From: an uncultured Eubacterium sp.
Lineage (GTDB): Bacteria; Bacillota; Clostridia; Lachnospirales; Lachnospiraceae
Direction: 5' to 3'
Assembly (NCBI RefSeq): GCF_934295145.1
Contig: NZ_CAKRAS010000016.1
Location: 1 to 50,809 of the forward strand
Length of the DNA stretch: 50,809 bases
The notes beneath the pieces are model-generated. The model saw only the letters and a program-made list of their open reading frames with translations. It ran no database searches and was not told the origin of the DNA. The position numbers were made by a program, and so were the translations under genes. Below are positions 8,577 through 15,309 of the stretch, piece after piece. The first letter of the stretch is position 1. Each line of letters starts with the position of its first letter.

Positions 8577-8680
8577 CACTTAATATGCTCTGCATGACCG
8601 CATAGATTTGCAGAAGAAGATATCACTTTGCAACACAAATCTGGCGGGAAAAACGCAGAGAGATTTTTCAATATTAAGTG
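8577..8680. repeat. 104-bp imperfect palindrome between proS and cca
   Basis: Nested inverted segments: CACTTAATAT (8577-8586) with ATATTAAGTG (8671-8680), CTCTGC with GCAGAG (8589-8594 and 8655-8660), and AGATTTG with CAAATCT (8604-8610 and 8637-8643). The whole intergenic region can fold into one long stem. It has no strong T-run, so it is not a clear terminator; it may be a repeat or an RNA-stabilising stem. Confidence 0.5.
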
Positions 8681-8713
8681 AGCGAAAAATTACAGAGTTC
8701 AGGAGGGTGCGCA

Positions 8714-10048
8714 ATGAAGATCGAGTTACCGGAAAAAGTGAAAACCGTCATTGGTGAGCTGAAAGCACATGGCTATGATGCCTATGCGGTAGGCGGCTGT
8801 ATCCGTGACAGTATCCTTGGGCGCATCCCTGGAGACTGGGATATCACCACTTCCGCCAAACCGCAGCAGGTTAAGGCGATTTTTCCGCGGACGGTGGACA
8901 CTGGTATTCAGCACGGAACCGTAACGGTTCTGATGGACAAAGAAGGCTTTGAGGTGACCACGTACCGCATTGATGGGGAGTATGAAGATGCCCGTCATCC
9001 GAAGGACGTGATTTTTACGTCAAATCTGCTGGAAGATTTAAAACGCAGGGATTTTACCATCAATGCCATGGCCTATAATGATGAGACTGGTCTGGTGGAT
9101 GCTTTTGACGGAATCGCAGACTTAAAGACGAAGCGGATCCGCTGCGTGGGTGATCCGACAGAGCGTTTTACGGAAGATGCACTGCGCATGATGCGTGCGG
9201 TTCGTTTTGCAGCGCAGCTTGGATTTACCATCGAAGATGCCACCCGCCAGGCCATATGTGACATGTCAGAAAATCTGGCAAAGATCAGTGCAGAACGTAT
9301 TCAGGTAGAACTTGTAAAACTTGTAACATCTGATCACCCGGAAGAAATGAAGACTATTTATGACACCGGGATCGCGGCTGTTATTTTACCGGAATTTTGC
9401 ACGATGATGGAGACTGAGCAGCACAATCCGCATCATATTTATACGGTGGGAGAGCATACGATCCGTTCCATGCAGGAAATACGACCGGATAAAGTGCTGC
9501 GTCTGACCATGCTGTTCCATGATGTGGCAAAACCTGTCTGTCGCACAGAGGATGAAAACGCAATCCATCATTTTCACGGACATCCGGAAGTCGGTGCGGA
9601 GATGACACGAAAAATTCTGCGCAGATTGAAATTTGACAACGATACGATACGAAAAGTAACGGCGCTGATCCGGGCACATGATGACCGTCCGCCGTTGAAA
9701 GACCGTGCGGTCCGCCGTGCGATCTTCCGCAATGGAGTGGAGCTGTATCCGGAGATTTTTGAAGTGAAACGTGCGGATATTATGGCGCAGAGCAGTTTTT
9801 TGCAGCAGGAAAAACTGCTGTATGTGGATCGTTATGAGCATATGTATCAGCAGATTCTGGAACAGCAACAGTGTCTGTCGCTGAAAGATCTGTCAGTAAA
9901 CGGCTCAGATCTGATCGCAAAAGGCATCAAACCGGGCAAAGAGATCGGTGCGATCTTGCATGAAATGCTTGATAAAGTACTGGAAGAGCCGGAAGTAAAC
10001 GAAAAGGAAGTATTGCTTGACTGGTATTTTAACCAGAGTAAGACATAA
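8714..10048 (+). CDS. cca: CCA tRNA nucleotidyltransferase with HD domain
   Basis: A 444-residue class II enzyme that adds or repairs the 3' CCA of tRNA. The nucleotidyltransferase signature VGGCIRDSILG with the metal-binding GDWDI lies at residues 17-42; an HD-domain motif LFHDVAKP sits near 267. The RNA-binding neck and body follow. The chosen ATG is 8 bases after AGGAGG at 8701; an upstream in-frame GTG at 8678 lies in the palindrome and lacks a ribosome site. It follows proS, another tRNA gene, but is separated by the palindrome, so it may have its own promoter. It ends in a hairpin that overlaps the next start. Confidence 0.95.
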   Translation: MKIELPEKVKTVIGELKAHGYDAYAVGGCIRDSILGRIPGDWDITTSAKPQQVKAIFPRTVDTGIQHGTVTVLMDKEGFEVTTYRIDGEYEDARHPKDVIFTSNLLEDLKRRDFTINAMAYNDETGLVDAFDGIADLKTKRIRCVGDPTERFTEDALRMMRAVRFAAQLGFTIEDATRQAICDMSENLAKISAERIQVELVKLVTSDHPEEMKTIYDTGIAAVILPEFCTMMETEQHNPHHIYTVGEHTIRSMQEIRPDKVLRLTMLFHDVAKPVCRTEDENAIHHFHGHPEVGAEMTRKILRRLKFDNDTIRKVTALIRAHDDRPPLKDRAVRRAIFRNGVELYPEIFEVKRADIMAQSSFLQQEKLLYVDRYEHMYQQILEQQQCLSLKDLSVNGSDLIAKGIKPGKEIGAILHEMLDKVLEEPEVNEKEVLLDWYFNQSKT

Positions 10049-10054
10049 ATTCAG

Positions 10055-10122
10055 ACACCTCTTCATATGATGAATAGAGCGAATCGGCAGTTCGAATATT
10101 TATCATATAAAGGGGTGTTTTT
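10055..10122 (+). terminator. Hairpin/T-run after cca that contains the ribosome site of the next gene
   Basis: Bases 10055-10072 pair with 10101-10118 (about 16 of 17 positions, allowing G-U), with CGAA/TTCG inside the loop. The 3' arm contains AGGGG, the Shine-Dalgarno of the gene that begins with GTG at 10123, and is followed by TTTTT (10118-10122). It looks like a terminator and would also hide the ribosome site when folded. Confidence 0.6.
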
Positions 10123-11118
10123 GTGTATTATCAGGTAGAGCAGGTATTGGAACGACAGGAACCGGAAATTGAAAAATTTTATAAAGGAAGGGGCATTCTC
10201 ATCTGTGAATCAGAGGAAGGACTGTACGCATTAAAGGAATATTTTGGCTCCGCACAGAAGGCGGAGTTTTTATATTGGCTTGGGATCTGCCTGGAGCAGC
10301 AGGGCGTTCTGTGTGATTCCATGTTGAGAAATAAAGATGGGAATCTGATCACGGAAGGTGTGGATCATGTGCCCTATACCTTTCATCACTGGCTGCGGGG
10401 GCGGGAGTGCGAGATCCGAAACCGGATGGATCTGACGGTGATCGTCTCGTTTCTGGCCCGGTTTCATGTAGCCTGTGGCGGAGCGGAATTTGACGAGATG
10501 CCCGAAGAAGCAGAAGGTGGACGAAAAAAAGACCTGTGTCAGGAATATGTGCGGCATCACAGAGATTTAAAACATATCCGCAGGTTTATCCTGAAGCGGA
10601 ACAATAAAAGTGATTTTGAACAGCTGTTTTTGCAGTGTTATGAAGAGTTTTTTCAGCAGTCAGAGGAAGTGACATGTTATCTGGAACGTTATCCGGAGCT
10701 TGGCAGCGGTTATACGACAGGAATCTGCCATGGAGAAATGAACCAGCACAATATCCTGCTGACAAGTGGCGGGGCAGCGGTAATCCATCTGGAACATGCC
10801 CATGTCGGAGCGCAGATTACGGATCTTGGAAATCTGCTGCGCAAGATTCTGGAGAAAAATGAGTGGAACCGGCAGCTTGGACTGGATCTGATCCGGGAAT
10901 ACAGTCGGGTGCATCCATTGAGCCGGCAGGATCTGCGGGGGCTTTATTATCGTCTGGCGTACCCTGAGAAGTTCTGGAAAATTGCCAATCATTACTATCG
11001 GACGAGAAAGGTGTGGGACTCCGGGCATAACTACGAAAAACTGTCCCGGGAGATCCGTCAGAATCAGGTGCGGAGTCAGTTTTTGCGTGCTTTGTGGGAA
11101 TGCTGCAGAAAATGGTAA
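10123..11118 (+). CDS. CotS-family protein (kinase/phosphotransferase fold, spore coat related)
   Basis: A 331-residue protein with the aminoglycoside-phosphotransferase fold used by CotS/YutH spore coat proteins. The catalytic-loop equivalent reads CHGEMNQHNIL near residue 204, with glutamate where active kinases usually have aspartate, and the later metal-binding aspartate region reads HLEHAHVGAQITDLGN, again with Glu. The family-typical LAYPEKFW follows near 290. Those substitutions suggest altered or absent kinase activity. Start is GTG with AGGGG 7 bases upstream, inside the terminator hairpin. The function in spore coat assembly is inferred from the family only. Confidence 0.75.
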   Translation: MYYQVEQVLERQEPEIEKFYKGRGILICESEEGLYALKEYFGSAQKAEFLYWLGICLEQQGVLCDSMLRNKDGNLITEGVDHVPYTFHHWLRGRECEIRNRMDLTVIVSFLARFHVACGGAEFDEMPEEAEGGRKKDLCQEYVRHHRDLKHIRRFILKRNNKSDFEQLFLQCYEEFFQQSEEVTCYLERYPELGSGYTTGICHGEMNQHNILLTSGGAAVIHLEHAHVGAQITDLGNLLRKILEKNEWNRQLGLDLIREYSRVHPLSRQDLRGLYYRLAYPEKFWKIANHYYRTRKVWDSGHNYEKLSREIRQNQVRSQFLRALWECCRKW

Positions 11119-11177
11119 TAATCATATAAGACGTACCGCTTGAACTTGAAAAGGTAGTTTCTTTTTGGTTAGGGATA

Positions 11178-11186
11178 TGCTATAAT
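11178..11186 (+). promoter_or_regulatory. Extended -10 promoter of the phosphoglucomutase gene
   Basis: TGCTATAAT is an extended -10 element (TGnTATAAT). No good -35 is seen at the expected distance. The start codon at 11244 is about 50 bases downstream of the predicted start of transcription. Confidence 0.55.
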
Positions 11187-11243
11187 ATTTGGCGTGGATA
11201 TGAAAACGAATCATGTCAATGAAAGAAACGCAGGAGGTCGATC

Positions 11244-12980
11244 ATGAGTTACAGAGAAGCATATGAATCCTGGCTGAGTAATCCGTATTTTGATGAGGAT
11301 ACACAAACAGAATTGCGCAGCATTGCAAATGATGAGAAAGAGATTGAAGATCGTTTTTACATGGATCTTGAATTTGGTACAGCAGGTTTAAGAGGTGTGA
11401 TCGGAGCGGGTACAAACCGTATGAATGTTTACACCGTCCGCAAAGCGACACAGGGACTTGCAAATTATATTATCAAAGTTGGAGCACAGGCAAAAGGTGT
11501 TGCCATTGCATACGATTCCAGAAGAATGTCTCCGGAATTTGCAAATGAAGCAGCTTTATGTCTGGCAGCAAACGGAATTAAGGCTTATATTTTTGAAAGC
11601 CTTCGTCCGACACCGGAGCTGTCCTATGCAGTTCGGTATCTTGGATGTACTGCAGGAATCAATGTGACAGCAAGTCACAATCCGCCAGAGTACAACGGAT
11701 ATAAAGTATACTGGGAGGATGGCGCACAGATTACACCGCCGCATGACAGCGGTATCATGGCTGAGGTAAAAGCTGTGACAGATTATGCGACGACAAAGAC
11801 AATGGCAAAAGAAGATGCCGTTGCAGCAGGTCTGTACGAAGTGATCGGAGCAAACATCGATGATCCGTATATTGCGGAACTGAAAAAACTGGTGCTTCAC
11901 CAGGAAGCCATTGATGCGGTTGCAGATGACCTTAAAATTGTATACACACCACTTCATGGTACCGGAAATATCCCGGTTCGCCGTGTGTTAAAAGAACTTG
12001 GTTTCAAACACGTTTACGTTGTTCCGGAGCAGGAACTTCCGGATGGAGAATTCCCGACTGTAAGCTATCCGAACCCGGAAGCTGCTGAGGCATTTACTCT
12101 CGGACTTGGCATGGCAAAAGAACTGGATGCGGATCTGGTACTGGCTACAGACCCGGATGCAGACCGTCTCGGCGTGTATGTAAAAGACAGCAAGACAGGC
12201 GAATATCATTCCCTGACAGGAAATATGTCTGGCTGCCTGATCGGTGCTTATGAGATTAGCCAGAGAAAAGAAAAATACGGACTTCCGGCAGACGGAGCTT
12301 TTGTAAAATCCATTGTTTCTACCAACCTGGCAGATGCCATCGCAGCAGATTACGGTGTAAAACTGTATGAAGTTCTGACCGGTTTCAAATTTATCGGACA
12401 GAAAATGCTGGAGTTTGAGACAAAAGGAAACGGCACATACCTTTTTGGTATGGAAGAAAGCTACGGATGCCTTCCGGGTACATACTGCCGTGACAAAGAT
12501 GCAGTTGTTGCATCCATGGCGCTGTGCGAGGCAGCAGCATATTACAAGACACAGGGCAAGACTTTGTGGGATGCAATGCTTGATCTCTATGAGAAATACG
12601 GTTACTACAAAGATGATGTAAAAGCCATCACATTAAAAGGTATCGAAGGTCTTGCAAAAATCCAGGAGATCATGACGACACTGCGTGACAATACTCCTGC
12701 ACAGATCGGTGAGTACAAAGTGCTGAGAGCAAGAGACTACAAGAAGGATACCGTGACAGATCTGGCTACAGGTGCAGTAGAGCCGACCGGACTTCCAAGT
12801 TCCAATGTACTTTACTATGAACTTCCGGATGCAGCATGGGTATGTTTCCGTCCGTCAGGTACAGAGCCAAAACTGAAATTTTACTACGGTGTAAAAGCAG
12901 ACAGTATGGAAGCCGCAGATGCGAAAGCAGCTGAACTTGGCGCTGCTGTCATGGCAATCGTAGAGCCGATGTTAGGCTAG
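11244..12980 (+). CDS. Phosphoglucomutase / phosphomannomutase (alpha-D-phosphohexomutase family)
   Basis: A 578-residue cytoplasmic enzyme interconverting glucose-1-phosphate and glucose-6-phosphate, feeding glycogen, cell-wall and exopolysaccharide precursors. The four family signatures are in order: active-site serine loop TASHNPPEYNGYK near residue 142, metal loop DPDADR near 303, sugar-binding GMEESYG near 401 and phosphate-binding RPSGTEPK near 535. Length and motifs match the PgcA type of Firmicutes. AGGAGG precedes the ATG by 7 bases. It appears monocistronic. Specificity between glucose and mannose cannot be read from the sequence; glucose is likelier for this length. Confidence 0.93.
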   Translation: MSYREAYESWLSNPYFDEDTQTELRSIANDEKEIEDRFYMDLEFGTAGLRGVIGAGTNRMNVYTVRKATQGLANYIIKVGAQAKGVAIAYDSRRMSPEFANEAALCLAANGIKAYIFESLRPTPELSYAVRYLGCTAGINVTASHNPPEYNGYKVYWEDGAQITPPHDSGIMAEVKAVTDYATTKTMAKEDAVAAGLYEVIGANIDDPYIAELKKLVLHQEAIDAVADDLKIVYTPLHGTGNIPVRRVLKELGFKHVYVVPEQELPDGEFPTVSYPNPEAAEAFTLGLGMAKELDADLVLATDPDADRLGVYVKDSKTGEYHSLTGNMSGCLIGAYEISQRKEKYGLPADGAFVKSIVSTNLADAIAADYGVKLYEVLTGFKFIGQKMLEFETKGNGTYLFGMEESYGCLPGTYCRDKDAVVASMALCEAAAYYKTQGKTLWDAMLDLYEKYGYYKDDVKAITLKGIEGLAKIQEIMTTLRDNTPAQIGEYKVLRARDYKKDTVTDLATGAVEPTGLPSSNVLYYELPDAAWVCFRPSGTEPKLKFYYGVKADSMEAADAKAAELGAAVMAIVEPMLG

Positions 12981-13029
12981 GGAAAATACAAATTGGCAGT
13001 ATTGTTCTGTTGCAAAAGGGGTGTTTACG

Positions 13030-13068
13030 CTTGTTTTCCTTGACAAATACAGGGAAAACAAGTATAAA
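13030..13068 (+). promoter_or_regulatory. hup promoter enclosed by a 10-bp inverted repeat
   Basis: TTGACA (13040-13045), 17-base spacer, TATAAA (13063-13068). The arms CTTGTTTTCC (13030-13039) and GGAAAACAAG (13053-13062) are perfect complements that bracket the -35 and fill the spacer, a good arrangement for a repressor site. The regulator is unknown. Confidence 0.65.
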
Positions 13069-13122
13069 TAGTCTATAGTAAAAAAAGAGAACATATTTTT
13101 CGTTCTACAGGAGGACATTATA

Positions 13123-13398
13123 ATGAACAAAACAGAATTTGTTGCAGCAATCGCAGAGAAAGCTGAATTATCCAAAAAAGATGCAGAGAAAGCTTTAGCA
13201 GCATTTACAGAAGTTGTTGCAGATACTTTAAAAAATGGGGACAAAATCCAGTTAGTAGGCTTCGGTACTTTTGAAGTAGCTGAGCGTGCTGAGAGAACAG
13301 GTAGAAATCCACAGACAGGTAAAGATATCGTAATCCCGGCTTCCAAATCTCCGAAATTCAAAGCTGGTAAAGCATTAAAAGATATCGTAAATGCATAA
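13123..13398 (+). CDS. hup: DNA-binding protein HU
   Basis: A 91-residue nucleoid protein of the HU/IHF family, which bends and compacts DNA as a dimer. It begins MNKTEFVAAIAEKAELSKK, carries the beta-arm region GRNPQTGKDIVIPASKSPKFKAG and ends shortly after KALKDIVN, all typical. AGGAGG lies 9 bases before the ATG. A Rho-independent terminator follows, so it is mostly monocistronic, upstream of rqcP. Confidence 0.97.
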   Translation: MNKTEFVAAIAEKAELSKKDAEKALAAFTEVVADTLKNGDKIQLVGFGTFEVAERAERTGRNPQTGKDIVIPASKSPKFKAGKALKDIVNA

Positions 13399-13428
13399 TA
13401 ACTTGGTAAGTAAATAAAAAGTATAGCT

Positions 13429-13459
13429 GGGGCCGTTCCAATGGGACAGGCCCCTTCTT
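13429..13459 (+). terminator. Rho-independent terminator after hup
   Basis: GGGGCCGTTCC (13429-13439), loop AAT, GGGACAGGCCCC (13443-13454, one bulged A) and TTCTTATT. GC-rich stem with a U-rich tail. Confidence 0.85.
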
Positions 13460-13494
13460 ATTAGATAAAAAGTAATTGCGAAAGGAAAATAAAG

Positions 13495-13734
13495 ATGAGA
13501 TTAGATAAATATCTGAAGGTATCCCGCCTGATCAAACGTCGTACTGTGGCCAACGAAGCCTGTGACGCAGGCCGTGTCATGGTAAACAACCGTGTGGCGA
13601 AAGCCTCCCAGGACGTAAAAGTCGGTGATATCATTGAAATCGCATTCGGAAATAAAGCTGTCCGGGCCGAGGTACTGGTAGTGACAGACACTTCCCGCAA
13701 GGAAGAAGCAAAAGAAATGTTCCGATATCTGTAA
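13495..13734 (+). CDS. rqcP: S4-domain RNA-binding protein RqcP (YabO)
   Basis: A 79-residue protein that is almost entirely an S4 RNA-binding domain: MRLDKYLKVSRLIKRRTVAN at the start, then GRVMVNNRVAKASQDVKVGD. In Bacillus subtilis the homologue, encoded at the same place before yabP, works with RqcH in ribosome quality control, supporting C-terminal tailing of stalled peptides. The AAAGGAAAA site precedes the ATG. It is followed by a hairpin that overlaps the yabP ribosome site. Confidence 0.92.
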   Translation: MRLDKYLKVSRLIKRRTVANEACDAGRVMVNNRVAKASQDVKVGDIIEIAFGNKAVRAEVLVVTDTSRKEEAKEMFRYL

Positions 13735-13820
13735 TAAGTTAGCAGAAGGTGTAAATATCCGGGTGACAGAAACTCAGAACAGATACGATTTCGTGGAATC
13801 AACCGTCATAATTTCAGAAA

Positions 13821-13856
13821 CCTCCCATATACTGGAAACAGTAAGGGAGGTTTTTT
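13821..13856 (+). terminator. Hairpin/T-run after rqcP containing the yabP ribosome site
   Basis: CCTCCC (13821-13826) pairs with GGGAGG (13845-13850), and TACTG with CAGTA inside, around a GAAA loop; TTTTTT follows at 13851-13856. The 3' arm GGGAGG is also the Shine-Dalgarno for the ATG at 13859, so terminator and translation start are merged. Confidence 0.7.
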
Positions 13857-13858
13857 AT

Positions 13859-14146
13859 ATGGAAGAGAGACAGGCAGCCAGACAGCACAAAATTATCCTG
13901 AACAATCGGGGAACCTGTGCGTTAAACGGAATATCCGACATCTTATCCTTTGATGTCAATGAAATTTTGCTGGAGACAGAGATGGGCATGCTGATGATCC
14001 GGGGGATGGATCTGCATGTGAATCGGCTGACCCTGGAAAAGGGGGAAGTGGATCTGTCGGGTAAAATTGATTCCATTCAGTATTCAGATGTAAACAAGGC
14101 GAAAAATGGTCAGGGGGAGTCGCTGCTCGGGCGGCTGTTTAAGTGA
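13859..14146 (+). CDS. yabP: Sporulation protein YabP
   Basis: A 95-residue protein matching YabP (SpoVT-neighbour family) needed with YabQ for spore cortex formation in B. subtilis. Features are NRGTCALNGISDILSFDVNEI and the later GMDLHVNRLTLEKGEVDLSG, a beta-rich fold. The ATG at 13859 is preferred over an upstream in-frame start at 13763 because it has GGGAGG 8 bases before it. Its stop overlaps the yabQ start (TGATG). In Bacillus the gene is controlled by sigma-E; no clear sigma-E promoter was recognised here. Confidence 0.9.
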   Translation: MEERQAARQHKIILNNRGTCALNGISDILSFDVNEILLETEMGMLMIRGMDLHVNRLTLEKGEVDLSGKIDSIQYSDVNKAKNGQGESLLGRLFK

Positions 14147-14637
14147 TGGTAAGTCCGGAAATCTGGCAACAGGGGCAACTGTTTGTACAGGCAGTGTTTT
14201 TCGGGATCGCTATGTTGTTTGTCTATGATCTGCTGCGGATCTTTCGGCGGGTGGCGACTCACGGAACCGTATGGATCGCGGTGGAAGATATGTTTTTCTG
14301 GGTGATCAGTGCTTTTGTGCTATTTCAGTTCCTGTATCAGGAACATGACGGGAAGGTCAGGGGATTTGTAATCCTTGGAATGTTTTTAGGAATGCTGCTG
14401 TATGGAAAGAGTTTTAGCTGTATCGTGGTGCGAACCGGGACATTTTTACTAAAGAAAATTTGCGGTGGAGTCTGGTGGACTTGCAGGACTTTTATGAAAC
14501 CTGTACGAATACTGATGAATCCAATTGGTAAAAGTGTACAGAGGTTGTATAGAACTGGTAAAAAAAGTAACCGATATGTAAAAAAACGATTGAAAAAATT
14601 ATGGAAAGCAGTTAGAATGAGTTTATGTAAACTTTAA
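14146..14637 (+). CDS. yabQ: Spore cortex biosynthesis protein YabQ
   Basis: A 163-residue membrane protein. Hydrophobic segments are seen at about residues 12-28, 45-62 and 70-88, followed by a very basic tail rich in lysine. YabQ acts in the forespore outer membrane and is needed for cortex synthesis. The start is ATG at 14146, overlapping the yabP stop by one base; a GTG three bases earlier is an alternative. It is followed 36 bases later by the divIC-like gene, the standard order. Confidence 0.88.
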   Translation: MVSPEIWQQGQLFVQAVFFGIAMLFVYDLLRIFRRVATHGTVWIAVEDMFFWVISAFVLFQFLYQEHDGKVRGFVILGMFLGMLLYGKSFSCIVVRTGTFLLKKICGGVWWTCRTFMKPVRILMNPIGKSVQRLYRTGKKSNRYVKKRLKKLWKAVRMSLCKL

Positions 14638-14673
14638 ACGCAGAGTATAGGTAAACAGAGGGCGGATTACATA

Positions 14674-14967
14674 ATGCGTAAAATGAAAAAGAAAAAACAG
14701 AACAGAACAGGTAAAATTTGTATCTCCTGTATGGTGCTGGTCCTGACACTGATCCTGTCGATTCAGATCGTGCATCTGTATGGAGTGAATGAAGGATATA
14801 AGCAGGAAGAAAAGACGAAGCAGGCGCAGTTGAAGGATGAACAGGACCGGGCCAGTGAGTTGCAGGAAAAGGAAGCTTATGTTGGATCGGATCAGTATAT
14901 TGTTGATACAGCGAAGTCTAAGCTGGGGATGACATTTCCGGATGAGATTGTATTTAAAGAAAAATAA
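14674..14967 (+). CDS. divIC: Septum formation initiator, DivIC/FtsB family
   Basis: A 97-residue bitopic membrane protein: lysine-rich N-terminus, one transmembrane helix at about residues 17-37, then a coiled coil (EEKTKQAQLKDEQDRASELQ) and the typical end with YIVDTAKSKLGMTFPDEIVF. DivIC pairs with FtsL and helps activate septal peptidoglycan synthesis. It lies between yabQ and spoIIE as in Bacillus. A long hairpin (element C) follows it. Confidence 0.92.
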   Translation: MRKMKKKKQNRTGKICISCMVLVLTLILSIQIVHLYGVNEGYKQEEKTKQAQLKDEQDRASELQEKEAYVGSDQYIVDTAKSKLGMTFPDEIVFKEK

Positions 14968-14998
14968 TAATGGTACCTTATTATTATGAGGTTATAAA

Positions 14999-15061
14999 AG
15001 CGGGATTTTAAATTTGTCCTGGCAGCTAAATCGCTCGCCAGGACAAATTTGAAATCCCGCT
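14999..15061. repeat. Hairpin element C, copy 1 (between divIC and spoIIE)
   Basis: A 25-bp near-perfect stem (14999-15023 with 15037-15061, one G-U) around the loop AGCTAAATCGCTC. The core GCTAAATCGCT is shared with copies at 21395 and 46296 and, in reverse, at 30798 and 46570. It may end divIC transcription, although no clean T-run follows. Confidence 0.75.
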
Positions 15062-15094
15062 ATTTACGTTACCCCCTTCTTAAAGTGCTTGAGT

Positions 15095-15199
15095 TGCGTC
15101 GAAAGGCTTCAAAACCACAGTCATGAACGATTTTTGGCGAACGGTTCTCGAATTTTGAACTGCTATTTGACAAAGATTTTGCCGGTGGACAGGTAGAAT
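15095..15199 (+). promoter_or_regulatory. Predicted Spo0A-activated sigma-A promoter of spoIIE
   Basis: TTGACA (15167-15172) and TAGAAT (15194-15199) are 21 bases apart, the unusual spacing known for the Spo0A-dependent spoIIE promoter of B. subtilis. Spo0A-box-like sequences (consensus TTTGTCGAA) are TGCGTCGAA (15095-15103), TTTGGCGAA (15133-15141, 8 of 9), GTTCTCGAA (15145-15153) and TTTGACAAA (15166-15174, reverse orientation, overlapping the -35). Confidence 0.7.
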
Positions 15200-15309
15200 G
15201 ACTCTCTGAATAAGTAGAACGCAGGTGAAAAAAACGGCTGCGTTCATGAGCAAGCAGCAAAAGCGGATTGCGAATGTTCGCTTTAGAAAAATTCAGGGAG
15301 GGATGTATC

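Noticed and set aside
8678..8713. GTG start of cca at 8678
   Set aside because: It lies in the palindrome with no ribosome site; AGGAGG is correctly placed for the ATG at 8714.
13763..13858. Longer start for YabP
   Set aside because: It would pass through a terminator hairpin; GGGAGG and the ATG at 13859 give the normal family length.
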